14,366 bases of DNA from Ettlia oleoabundans (taxonomy: Eukaryota; Chlorophyta; Chlorophyceae; Chlamydomonadales). Below, piece after piece: positions 1-10,045 of this stretch. Position 1 is the stretch's first letter, and every line of letters starts with the position of its first letter. The notes under the pieces are model-generated. The model was not told where the DNA came from, ran no database searches, and was given only the letters and a program-made list of their open reading frames with translations. The translations under genes and the position numbers were made by a program. The stretch is from the NCBI GenBank assembly GCA_019693395.1, contig JAAMXP010000621.1, positions 7,658-22,023 on the forward strand, written 5' to 3'.

Positions 1-16
1 CCCCCCCGGCCCTCAC

Positions 17-3000
17 TTGTAGCGCAGGTGGTCTGTGTCCACCAGGCTCCATTGCCGCCTGCAGTAGTGGTAGCTCCAGTCGTTGCCCTCACGGGGGAAG
101 TCAAGCCACTCAGGGTGACCAAACTCGTTGCCCATGAAGTTCAGGTAACCCTCGCCGCCCAGGGCCTGTGGCAGACAGGGGGGCAGTGATGTCAGCGTGC
201 GGGAGGAGCGTTACATTCAGTTGAGGTAGCAAGTGGCACCCAGCGGCTGTACGCGAGAAAATGTTTGCAGCGGTTTAGGGGTGCAGGGATGTGCAGGGAT
301 GCCCAATCCCCCACCCACCTAGAGAGCACACTGGTGCTGTGCACAACATGCCGCCGCCCCACAAACCGCCGCGTTACCCACCACCGTCCACCCACCCACC
401 ATTGTGACTGTGCGAATCATCTTGTGCAGCGCAATGCCACGCTCGATCACTTCACTGGGCTCAATGAGTGCCGACATGCCGCTGTACATCTCAGCACCCA
501 TCAGCCGGAAGGCTGCGACAGAGGTTGGAAAGTGGCTGAGAAACGGGGTAATATACCCACCGTCCTGCACTCTGTGAGCTGCTGTGTGGAGTGGAACTGG
601 CAGGACCAGGGGAGGATAGCTGGTAGTACAGAAAAGAGCAACAGGCACCCAAATCCAAAGGGAGCCGACGCTGGCACCCCACCCTTTCAAGTGGTGCCAC
701 ATCTGCAAATGGCACATTTACACTGACATGTTGAAAGAAAACCGCTTGGCAGCGAGCTGGCATGAGGTAATGCCAACCCTGTCTGACTGGGATAGGCTGC
801 CATGCTCACCCACTGTTTGGTCCCCCACCAGAGCCTGGTCGTGGCTCTCGCAGTACCCAATCGTCTTCTCTGTGTACCGCCTGCAACAACAGCGATACAG
901 ATGATGCATGGAGTGCAAAGGCAGTGCAGAGGCGGATACTTGTATACTTTTGCCGCAAGGCAGCTTGGCCCCATAATGCATGTAAAACACTCCAGCAGCC
1001 TGCATGAGGGCACAAGCCCAAACAACCTGCAACCGGCCAGCCCAACCTAGACACTCCCCTGCTGCCTGCCGTGTCCGTCTGCATGCCTGCTTGTTTGCCT
1101 TGCCTGGACCCACTGCCACAAGTGACCAAGCACAGAACTCCCACACTGACGCTTTGGTATTGGAAAGAAACGTTACGTTTCGTTTGCCCTACACTAGTTG
1201 TGAATGACCTTGCCCCTACAACCACCTGTTGCACAGCCGACCAACCAGTGTGCTCATGCTCCAGTGCTCGTCCCTCACGTGCTTCAGCAGCTCAATCCAG
1301 TAGTCAGGCAGACCCATGCCCAAACGGTAGTCAAAACCAACGCCTCCCTCGGGCACAGGGCGGCACAGCGCGGGCATGCCTGCAGAGGGCAAAATTTGGC
1401 ACAAACTAGCGTGCAGGGTTGAAGCAGAGCGGGGCGAGGAAAGGCCATCCGGCCTAAGAATTCTCTGATTGGAAGACCACCTGCTGAGCAAACACAGCCC
1501 ACCATGCTCACTGCAACCACAAGTGAGTTGTGTGCGAGGCCTGGCAGGTAGTGTGCAAGGCAGCCACCCACCCGACACATCTTCCGCCACTGTGATGGCA
1601 TCAGGCAGCAGCTGGTGCACCAACTGGTTGGCCAGCATGAGATACACAACTGTAGGTACATAACACGGACGCCCGGTTAGTGAGCGCGGTCGTGTTCGGG
1701 GGGTGGCGGCAGGGGCCAGCCACCTCATCACAGTTTCTGCGCGACATTACGTCCAGCTTATCAACATCAGCTGCCACATTCGTCGCATCATGCCAGCCTA
1801 GACACCATACGCCCCCAGGCACCTGCATCCACATTTGTTGCTGGGCTGAAGTACTCATGGTAACCGCCGCTGAAGCCGTAGTTGATGCCGTGGTGGTGGT
1901 ACAGCATGGAGGTGACGCCGTCAAAGCGGAAGCCATCAAATCTGCGGGACGGGCCGTGCATGTGGTGTATTCAAGCAGCACAGCGCAGGCAGACACAGCG
2001 GCTGAGGATTGCTATGCTATGTTCTAGCCTGTTGACCCGATAAGCCGCCCCCTCGTCGGCTATCCCCCAGGCAGGAACAAAGAGGTGCAAGCTACAATGC
2101 ATCACTTGAACCGGAGCTGTGCCGTCAGTCCCCCTGCCGCAGCATCTCTGCTGCCACTGTACTGCGTGCTGTACAGCAGTGCACCTCATCTCCTCCATCC
2201 AGTACCGCAGGTTGGAGAGCAGGTAGCGCAGCGTCTCGTACCCGCGATAGTTGAGCAGCTTGCTGTCCCACTGGCTGTGGTACCCAGCCTCACCCTGCAG
2301 CGCACCGCACGGCACAAACGGGGCACAAAGACAGGCATACTTGGATCAGCACACACGAGTCTGTGGGTCCACACAGATCCGGGCAGTGCAGGATGCGCAG
2401 CCTGCCATGCAGTGTCGCGGCCGACTCTCCATCCAAGGGGAAGTGGCTGGCCCGCTGCCTGCTCGCCAGTTCGCTCCAACCTTCCGTTCAGTTCGAACCC
2501 ACTACCGATGCATCACCAGCAGTGCCTGCAGTACAAACCAACAACAAGCACCTACAGGCACACCCTGCAGTACTAACTGCCCAGCAATACATGCTCCAAG
2601 ACACCCCGCAGCAGGGCTCACGTGCAGTGCAACCCCGCACCTGCTTGAAGTAGTTTGCCTCCTCTGGCTGCCCCAGGTCAAAGCCAGCCAGCCCATCGTC
2701 CGCATTGCTGGATATGTGTGAGTGCACCACGTCCAGCAGCACTGTGATGCCCATGCCGTGAGCCTCGTCTATCAGAGCCTTGAGGTCCTCAGGGGTGCCT
2801 GCATGGCGGGACTTGTGGGTGCATGGGTGTGCACATGTGTGTGGTGGGGTGGATGCTGCGTGGTGGTTGGGGCGATGCGAGAAGAGATGAATTGGGGGGT
2901 TTAGGGGGTGGAAATCAACTGGATTTAGAGAGGGTAGATAAGCTTTGCCAGCCTGTATATAGGTGACGTCAGCGCCTGTTGCAGCGGCTCTGCCTGACCG

Positions 3001-5655
3001 GCCCTTGGAACCCTTGGCCCCACCTGATCTGCTGCTGACTGCAAAGGGGTTGGTGACGTGGTAGCCAAAAGAGCCGTAGTAGGCGTGTTCCTGCGGGTGG
3101 AGTTTGGTGAGGAAACAGGGCAAGGAGGGGGAGGATGTCAAGAGTAAAGGAGAACATTCCAAACGGCCAACACACGGACACAACAGTAGCGCCCTTGCTA
3201 ACAAAGCACCAATTATGCGCTGACAATCACCAGCTCCTCTGATGCCTGCCCACATCCCAAACTCCATCGACGCGTTCCCACCCACACTTCCCCACCTACC
3301 CACCCATCTGCCCACCCACCCACCGGGCGTCCGTCCACCCTACCCACCCACCTGCACTGCCATGAGCTGGATGGCGTTGTAGCCCAGCGCCTTGATGCGA
3401 GGCAGCACGTTGTCTGCAGAGGGCATCCAGGGAACAAGGTTGGAGCACAGGCCAAAAAGGCAAGGCAAAGTCGGGAGCCCCTCGCCCTGCGTACTCCCAC
3501 CACAGTATAGCCGCCTACCAACCCCTAGCGCCCAATGGCGGTGCCCCTCGCACCCAGCCTGATGCCACTCCATGCCATGTCAATACATACTCACCCTTGA
3601 AGTAGGTGTAGGAGGCCACCCCTGGCTCCTCGGAGCTCATCCCCACGTGAGCCTCGTAGATGCGGAGGGAGGCGGGACGTGGGGGGCGCGGGTGGCGCCA
3701 CACGTGACGGTCGGCGGGGGGAGGGTCCCAGTGTATGCCGTCGTACTTGGCGCCCATAACACCCTCGGGAACTGCACAGGAAGAGGGCAAAGAGCGGGGT
3801 GAGCGGCATGACAATACTTGGAAGAGCAGGTACTCGCAGGGAAGGGCAGCAGGACGCATGAACTGGGGCACGGCAGGATGCAAAGGAAGCGGGCAAGAAC
3901 TAGAGCAGTTTAACAGGCATGGTTTGGGGAGAAGCAGGTCGAAGGCCGGCAACAGTGTGACATGCGGTAATAGCACAGGGTGGCAGGCAGGCTGGCAGCA
4001 GCGTGAGCCTGTGCGGACAAGAAAACGGGAAGGCCGCTTGCTGGTGCCCTGGAGTGGCTGCATGGGGCAGAGCCGGGGCCCCTGGGGACCACCACCAAGG
4101 CGTATCAGTCTCACCTGTGGCCCACTTGATCCAGGCGGGTATGCGGTCCACCCACCAGCCCCCCGGGTGCCGCATGCGGATCTTCAGGCGGCTGCCGTGG
4201 GGGATGGCACCTGCAAAATGCCAATTCGTTGGTCACTGTGCAGACAGCCAACGGGGAGCAAAGGCAACAGCCACCTCATGAGTTGCAGTGCTCGAGCCTT
4301 GCATGAAGGCACAGCCTGGTGCAGCTTAACACCCGGTGGGACAGCATTCCGCTGATGCTGATGCCGATACTACCACTGCTGCTCCGTCTCGCTTCCTTCC
4401 GGCCAGCATCATACCAGGGTCTGGGCCACTTCAAACCTATATGCAGCGGGGGCTGCAGGTGGTGCAGCTGCTCACCCTCAGGCAGTTTGATGCTCCAGGT
4501 GCCAAAGTCGTCTCGCTCCATGGCAGCCGGCTCCCAGCTGTTGAAGTCACCAATCAACTGCGCCTCGGCAGCACCAGGGGCCCACTCGCGGTACACCAGC
4601 CCACCCTGCATGGTACAGATTAGGAACCAGAAAAAGTTGCGCGACAGGCACAAAAACAAGGTGCCTCAGGGGCATAGGCATTAGGACTCCGCTGCAGCCA
4701 GATTTATTTGGACGCATGGTGTGGTAGATTGCCTTCTTGCCCGCTCAACCTGCTATGCACAGCGGCCATGCGCCTTGCTTTCTTGTGGGGTGCTGGGCTG
4801 CTGGCTGAAAGCTGGTGCACTGCTGTTCATCGCCTCCACTGTGCCCTGTCGGCTACACCGCACTTGCCCACCCTATCTCATGAACGCTTTGGGCACCCAT
4901 GGGTTGATACTTCATGTTCCTGCCATCTGTGTCCCTCCACCGCACCCCACCCCCATCCCCACCCAGCAGACACAACCTCACCTCTTCCTTCACAATTCCG
5001 TAGCGCTCGTTCCCCCTGGCAAAGTCTGCCAGGCTGCCCTCGTGCTGCTCAATGGAAGCCAGGGTGGAGCGGTACTGGTTCCAGCGGTACCGCAGGTGCT
5101 CCTCGTGGGCGGCCAGTTGGGGGTCCACTTGGATGATGGCCTGATGCAGGATCAAAGACACATACGCAGGGGGGGATTTTCTACGGGACATACGAGAAGG
5201 CAGCTTAGCTGTAAGGAATCCTTCGGCATGGCATGAGTTCAGCCCATGTAGCAAGCTGCGCGGTTGGTGAAGGGCCAAGTTGCCCCATTGTTGAGCTGCA
5301 ACAGAGTGGGCAGGCGGCTGCACCACACTAAAGCATGCTGTCAAGGGATGCGGCAGCAGGCGGCGCCACCCACCAGCCCATCCTCTGGAACCGCTGCCGC
5401 CTGGCCGGGTGCTTGCTCGGTTGAAGCTGCTGCAGCGGCTACTGAACAGCGATGCTTGCCAGAAGGCTGCAGAGTGCCCCCAATCGGCACATGCTGGGCA
5501 GAAGGCGCCACAGCTGACGAAGTTCGGGCGGCGAGGGCGGTGACGGGTGGCGGTGAGCCGGCAGGGGCGGAGCCGGCGGGCTCCAAGGCGCAGCGCCGGT
5601 GCACCGCGGGAGGGCCGATCATGGGCCGCGCGGAAGCCGGCCTGGCTGCCAGCAT
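17..5655 (-). CDS. SBE: Starch (1,4-alpha-glucan) branching enzyme, plastid, SBEI-like; 15 exons, C-terminus off the left edge
   Basis: GH13 enzyme that cuts alpha-1,4-glucan chains and rejoins them as alpha-1,6 branches during starch synthesis in the plastid. Exons: 5374-5655, 4982-5140, 4476-4605, 4115-4210, 3595-3771, 3352-3413, 3024-3090, 2641-2798, 2185-2294, 1823-1941, 1572-1649, 1226-1379, 810-880, 400-512, 17-165. All phases agree, giving 641 complete codons before a GTGAGG donor at 16-15. Residues 1-94 are an Ala/Ser/Pro/Arg-rich transit peptide. The first in-frame ATG is at 5655; an upstream TTG extension is not a start. CBM48 begins near 148 ([18 protein letters not shown]). The four GH13 motifs are intact: DVVHSH (347-352), GFRFDG with nucleophile D421, AEDVSG with acid/base E476, and ESHDQ (H544, D545). 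Phrases such as [12 protein letters not shown] and [10 protein letters not shown] resemble plant SBEI from memory. About 100-180 C-terminal residues are missing. The introns over 300 nt (881-1225, 2295-2640, 3772-4114, 4606-4981) show nothing recognisable. Confidence 0.93.
3289..3321 (-). other. Predicted G-quadruplex motif in an SBE intron
   Basis: Read on the transcribed strand, the intron downstream of exon 3352-3413 contains GGGTGGGTGGGCAGATGGG at 3321-3303. This fits the G3-N1-G3-N1-G3-N5-G3 pattern, and two further G3 runs follow down to 3289. It lies about 30-60 nt downstream of the 5' splice site at 3351. The motif is directly visible; folding in RNA or any effect on splicing is inference. 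Confidence 0.55.
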
Positions 5656-6351
5656 GGGGAGCTCTTGAGCTGCAAGCAACTGAACTAGGCGCAGAGCAAG
5701 CCCAGCTTGTTTTTCAGCCGGTACAACTCGTGACACGACGATCGGAGGCTGCAAAGCCCCTGGGAGAGTAGCGAGCTTCAGCCTTTCTTTGCCAGGGTGG
5801 ACGTGTGAGACATGCCGCTGTAGGAGTGCCGTCAGCCCGTATTTAGCGTCCAAAGGGCCGGTTCACCTTTATGAGGCATATCAAGTATATTGCACGACCT
5901 ACGACACGGCTGCAAGGCTGCAAACCAGGCGCTGGGCGACAGGCGGCGCAGCGCCAGGCGGGAGGCGCACCCCCTCACTTCAGACTTGCTTGATTTAGAA
6001 GGCCACGGGTTGATGACCATCTTTGCAGCAAACATCACCCAACCAAAGTGCCTGAGTATAGCAGTGGGAGCGTTGGGTCGCCAGGGGTTACTGGAACACT
6101 GCAAAGATGGCAGTGAGGTGCTACGTTCAACGAAGCCATGTTCTGCTCATTGCTGCTGCTCCACTTCTTCCTGCTGGCCTTGGTCCACCTCCACGGGCGC
6201 CTGCTGGCTTGCCTCCTGCCAAATCTCTATCTTCTTTACTTGCTCTTCCTTTCCCTGGCTTTGCTGCACCTGGTCTTGCTGTTGTCGACACTGCTGCCCC
6301 TGCTTTCGCTGATAATGAAACCACTGCTGCTGCTTCCTGGGCTGCTGTCTG
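5656..6351. other. Tandem intergenic region: 3' flank of the SNF2-like gene and promoter/5' leader of SBE
   Basis: No gene is supported here. The part near 5656-5900 should hold the promoter and leader of the branching enzyme. A weak TATA-like string (minus strand ATATAC, about 5884-5890) lies about 230 nt upstream of the ATG; it is too weak to call. The 6127-6351 part is CTG/CAG-rich low-complexity DNA that stays open in two minus-strand frames (see the tail entry). No TGTAA-type polyadenylation signal was found on the minus strand. Confidence 0.5.
6147..6351 (-). other. Possible alternative C-terminal tail of the SNF2-like gene
   Basis: Downstream of the TAG at 6354-6352 two minus-strand frames remain open. 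One, in frame with the TAG, runs about 75 codons to a TGA at 6127 and is Ala/Gly/Lys-rich with mostly A-ending codons. The other, ending at 6147, is Gln/Glu-rich (for example QQSQGKEEQVKKIEIWQEAS) and uses CAG, AAG, GAG and GTG. That codon use is closer to the confirmed exons. An unrecognised short intron or a frameshift could join the last exon to the second frame. It may equally be non-coding repeat-like 3' sequence. Confidence 0.25.
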
Positions 6352-9300
6352 CTACTGCCTCTGCCGCCCCTGGCGTGTGCCCCTGCCGTGTGCAGCCGGT
6401 GCGGGCGCTGCCTCCTCCTCCTGCCCCACCAGTAGCAGCTGCTGCAGCTCCCCCACATTCACCTCCCCCAGCCCCTGCTTGAGCGCAGGATTGGTGGCCA
6501 CCGTCTGACGCAGGCTGCCCTGCAGCCGTGCAGCCAGCATGTCCCTGATACGCTCCTCCACACTTCCTGCAGCACAAAATTTGGCGGCAGAAGAGCAGGG
6601 TTGTGCGCATGTAAATGATGCAAGGGGTGGGACAGCATGCTCCAGCAAGTAGGCAAGGCTGGCATGGTCTCAGATACTTGAAGGTGGTCGGCTTACAGCA
6701 CTACAGGCCTGCTACGTTAAACAGCCAGGCCAGGTGCTCTGTACCTGTCCAACTAATGCTGCGATCGCCCGCTCACAGGTAGCACTCGCCCCAGCGCAAG
6801 AGCAACCGCTCTTCCACACATGCCGCACCGTCCAGCAGTGCACTAGCCATCACACAGCCAAGCCAGGCAACCTCTCGCCCAGCTCATCAGTGCGCAATCC
6901 GCATGCAGGTGTCCACCCCTTCACCCATCCACCCACCCTTGGCCACAAGGCGTGTGACGGAAGTGGGTCGCGTCTGCCCCATGCGGTGTGCGCGCCCAAT
7001 GGCCTGCAGCGAGGGGGGTTGATGAGCATGCCTCGTGGACTGCTCGAGGGCAAAAGGCCGGAAGGACTCAACGTCTAGGCAGTAGCAGTTGTGGTGGAGA
7101 CACTTAGTGGTACTCTCTTCAAGCCGTGGCTGCCACCTTGCACTCACCTGCAACTCCTGGAATGGCTCCAGGCAGGGGTCCAGCAGGAACACGTGGCTGG
7201 CAGGTTCAGCCCCACGGAGTTGCTCGTGCAAGCATGCGCAGAATAAGCTCTGGTTTCTCAGACAGGTGAACGATCGCAATCTGTTTGCATGAATGCATGA
7301 AGCTGTCAGCACAAGCAGCAATGACGAAGCTTTTTGCGACGAGCCATGTGCATGCGGGCCGCCAGCTGGCTGACCCATATTGGCCGCGCACACTCTGCGG
7401 TCAGCAGGAACATGGTCGTGGGTGGGTCGGTCTGTAAAGCTTCAATCTGCTTGGCACGCTTGCGCGCATCCATAGTGCTGGTAATGGTCCTGCAACAACA
7501 AGGAACATGGGGGGGCAGTGCCAAGCAATATGGCGCAAAGTGTTTGAGCTCCATGGTATCGCTTGGGCTGCAGCCTTCCTGCCTGTATTGGCACCAAGGA
7601 CATGACAGGTCGTTGCATAAGGAACGACCCCTGATGCATAGCAGGCTCTGCATGCAGCACCTGTGATGCAGGCCCAGCTGCTTCAGGCGCCCTTGCACCA
7701 CCTTCAGGGATGCCTCAAAGCTACTGAACACCAGGATCTGCATGGCAACCAAAGGCGGCCCAGTCCAGAATTGCATCTAGTCCCAAGTGGATACAGAGGA
7801 TGCTCAATCAGGTTGCTTGGGATGGCAAAGTAAGGCATTGGCCACAGGCACAGATCAGGTTGTGATGTGCGCCGCCGTCGCCGCCGTTTTGAGTGGCTGG
7901 CAGCAACCATCACCTCGCATGCTCATGCTTATTTGGCCAACATTGCAATGAGTTTTGTACAATTCAGGCTCTGCTTGGCAAAGGTGTCTGAAAATTTGCG
8001 CCGCACCTTTTCCTGGGGTCTGCGCCTGCGGACCTTTTCCAGCTCAGCTATCAGTTTGTCGATCTTGGAGCTGAAGAGGTAAGACTCAGACTTGGGCCTG
8101 GTCCATGTATAGTTGCCTGCAAGCAAACAAGGGCACAATCGTGGCAAAGACTCGATTATGATGGGCGTGGGATCACGGGGCTGGCACACGTAGGACGCTT
8201 CTGCCCACAGCACCTGAGCATGCCATGCCACTCTCACTGCCGCTGTCTTCATCTGATTCATCTGTCGAAAACAAGAGACACCATGTCCTCCTCATCCGAC
8301 ACCACAGCCTCTACTGCCTGTGCTGTGGGCATAGGCGCCGCTGGCAGAAACGCTGCCAGGGCCCCCACAGCCGGTTCAACTGCAGGTAGGAGAGGTGCTG
8401 AGAGCTTGGCTGTGACAGCTGCCCCCGTGCATGCTTTGATGTTGCTGCGTGCTGCAGCAGGCGCTGAGGCTGCAACCGCCTGCAGTAACCCAGCCGAACC
8501 AGCTGCAGCTTGGACTGTTCTTGCTCCTGGCTTTGCGACTGCTGCTTATGCCGGTGGGGATGCCGCCGCTGTCGGGCCCTCGCTTGCTGCGGCCGCTGCT
8601 TCCTGGAGAACAGAAGGACTTGGGAGCTGAAACAGATCAGGTTCAACATCCGCGCCGCTCCCTTGCATTGCTGCTAACCTTGGGCTGCAGCCTTGTCGGT
8701 TGACTGCGCCTGTGCCGACTGCAGCCTGATGCCAGACGACGTGGCATGCGCGCTGATTTCAGGTGCAGGGGCTGATTGCGGGGCTTGAGCCATTGCAGCA
8801 GCTGGTGAGTGGGCTGCAGCAGAGGAGGTGGCCGCTCCATGATGTGCAGCACTGTCACCAGGCCGCAGTGTCGCGGGTGGGCGGGAAGCAGGAGGTTGAC
8901 GCTGCTCCTTGTGTTGCTCTCTTTCCACCTCCCCAACAGCTAGCATGCCCTTCTGCTGCATTGCAGTAGCTCTCTTTGCCATATCTAGCACATCATCCCG
9001 TGCAGCTGGTAGGCGTCTTGCTGCTTGTTGCAATTCTGCTCCTTGCAGAGGTAGCGGCGATTCGCGGTCTGCATATTGCACCGCCGCTGCTGCTACTGCT
9101 GGCGTGCTGGCCGCTGTCGCCAATTCTGGTGGTGCTGGGCAAGGAGGCAAATTCCCCTGCAGCAGAACGAGGCACAGGCACAAACAGAAGCACCTAGTCG
9201 GGGTTAAGTGGGTGTTGCCCAGCCTGCCACTGACCCCCGCAAATGCCTTTCCATGCTTCAGAAAATGCCACTTGGAAGCACAGATTGCACAAGCCAGTAG

Positions 9301-9852
9301 AACCCCATCAAGAGCATCGGGAGACTTAGCAGCGGGAAACCCGCCTGAGCAGGTGCGGCTTTCGCGGCATTTGCTGCCGCGTGGCGCACGTCATCCAGGT
9401 GCAGGCTGGTTTTCTTGGCGATGCTCCTGTTGCCAAACAGGTCTTGAAGCTCGGCTAGGCTCATTGACAGCAGCACCTCCCCATCTGGCTCCTCACCTTG
9501 CTGCTGCAGACGGTCCACCGCCCGCTCGAAGTTGCTGAAGTTGCGAGGGAAGACAACAGCACTGTAAAACGAAGGTGCAATGTACCGGAAGCAATGCTCA
9601 GTAGGCCGTACTGTCCCGCCCAGAGGAAAGGGAGCAGCCCACGCTGTTCAGGGAGAGCACGAGAAGAGCTCGGAGCCTAGGGTTTGGCGCAGTGGCGGGA
9701 GCCTTGCCCGCCACTCCCCAAACCCTGCAGCTGATTGGCAGGCATTACGCGCGATGACCCTCGCAACACAACCACCTGAGCCAGTCCTGCACGTCATCCC
9801 AAACAGAACCGCTGGAGAGACCTGCCGGAGGCCCCTCGGCAGGGCGCTTCAT
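6352..9852 (-). CDS. SNF2-family (Rad5/SHPRH-like) C-terminal helicase-lobe protein with SAM-like N-terminus; ATPase lobe absent, motif V frameshifted
   Basis: Likely exons: 9776-9852, 9390-9561 (3' end uncertain), 8679-9156, 8381-8626 (tentative), 8214-8261, 8007-8116, 7661-7737, 7394-7489, 7148-7222, 6937-7003, 6352-6566, about 553 residues. The ATG at 9852 opens with MKRPAEGPPAGLSSG. Residues about 17-83 resemble a SAM domain: WDDVQDWL, then DGEVLLSMSLAELQDLFG. A long Ala/Pro/Gln-rich and Ser/Lys-rich linker follows. The C-terminal half reads as a SNF2 HELICc lobe: SSKIDKLIAELEK, ILVFSSFEASLKVVQGRL, QTDPPTTMFLLT, ASHVFLLDPCLEP, QAIGRAHRMGQTRP (motif VI, arginines present) and SVEERI. Six consecutive junctions join these motifs in phase, except inside exon 7148-7222, where a one-base shift separates NSVGLNL from ASHVFLLD. 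No Walker A, DEAH box or RING finger is encoded, so autonomous remodelling activity is doubtful. It may be a decaying fragment, an accessory protein or a mis-assembled locus. The 370-nt intron 6567-6936 shows nothing else. Confidence 0.62.
7195..7206 (-). other. Frame break inside helicase motif V of the SNF2-like gene
   Basis: The incoming exon (phase fixed by the GA left at 7394) reads D-NSVGLNL to base 7201. ASHVFLLDPCLEPFQELQ, which is in phase with the next exon, starts at that same base 7201 in the next frame. Exon 7148-7222 is therefore one base short, modulo three. In related helicases these two strings form one motif with about one to three residues between them. A real deletion or a sequencing/assembly error both fit. 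Confidence 0.6.
9679..9726. repeat. Imperfect inverted repeat (18-bp stem) in intron 1 of the SNF2-like gene
   Basis: AGGGTTTGG (9679-9687) pairs with CCAAACCCT (9718-9726), and AGTGGCGGG (9691-9699) pairs with CCCGCCACT (9707-9715). The loop is 7 nt and there is a 3/2-nt internal loop. The arms include AAACCCT, the core of plant telo-box elements, and TTTGGCGC (9683-9690), which fits the E2F consensus TTTSSCGC. The repeat lies about 50 nt inside the intron from the exon ending at 9776. Function is unknown: it could be a regulatory element, an RNA hairpin or a remnant of a small mobile element. No target-site duplication was recognised. Confidence 0.6.
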
Positions 9853-9946
9853 TTGCGGTTGTTTTATCCTTATGGAAGCTTCATTGTCATGATCTCTCAC
9901 TTTCTATGAACAGACGGCAGAAAGCTGCGTGTGTGTAGTTGAAATT

Positions 9947-9961
9947 CCGGTCTTAGACCGG
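9947..9961. promoter_or_regulatory. Near-perfect palindrome CCGGTCTTAGACCGG in the divergent promoter
   Basis: Arms CCGGTCT and AGACCGG are perfect reverse complements around a single central T. A related half-like string, CCTTAGACGG, follows at about 9977-9986. The palindrome sits roughly midway between the two divergent start codons (about 95 and 130 bp away), where a dimeric factor serving both genes might bind. No named factor is recognised. Confidence 0.4.
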
Positions 9962-10045
9962 TAGAAAGGTTTTTGGCCTTAGACGGAAAAGACCCGATCC
10001 CTTCTGTCCCACGGCTGGTTACCTGGCATTGTTGGGGTATACCGA

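Noticed and set aside
5656..5853. Upstream 66-codon extension of the branching enzyme N-terminus
   Set aside because: The frame is open but begins with TTG rather than ATG, and the ATG at 5655 starts a good transit-peptide-like sequence.
6140..6480. CTG/CAG-rich tract as a microsatellite or mobile element
   Set aside because: The repeats are interrupted and irregular, with no terminal repeats or target duplication; it looks like low-complexity coding-type or UTR sequence.
6352..8560. Reassigned nuclear code (TAA/TAG as Gln, as in some ulvophyte algae), suggested by the TAG at 6352 and a TAA in an Ala-rich frame near 8550
   Set aside because: Across about 1,190 codons of the branching enzyme and E2-like genes no in-frame TAA or TAG is seen and Gln is always CAG/CAA. 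The Ala-rich frame near 8550 is also not the one that satisfies splice phases.
9258..9389. A hydrophobic stretch (GFPLLSLPMLLMGFYWL) as a transmembrane segment of the SNF2-like protein
   Set aside because: It lies beyond a usable phase-0 donor and would be odd in a nuclear helicase-lobe protein; more likely it is intron sequence. The exon end is uncertain, so this is not fully excluded.
8909..9538. A 209-codon plus-strand ORF opposite the SNF2-like gene
   Set aside because: It is Ser/Cys/Arg-rich with no domain motif and mirrors the Ala/Pro-rich minus-strand exon 8679-9156, so it is a shadow of GC-rich coding DNA.
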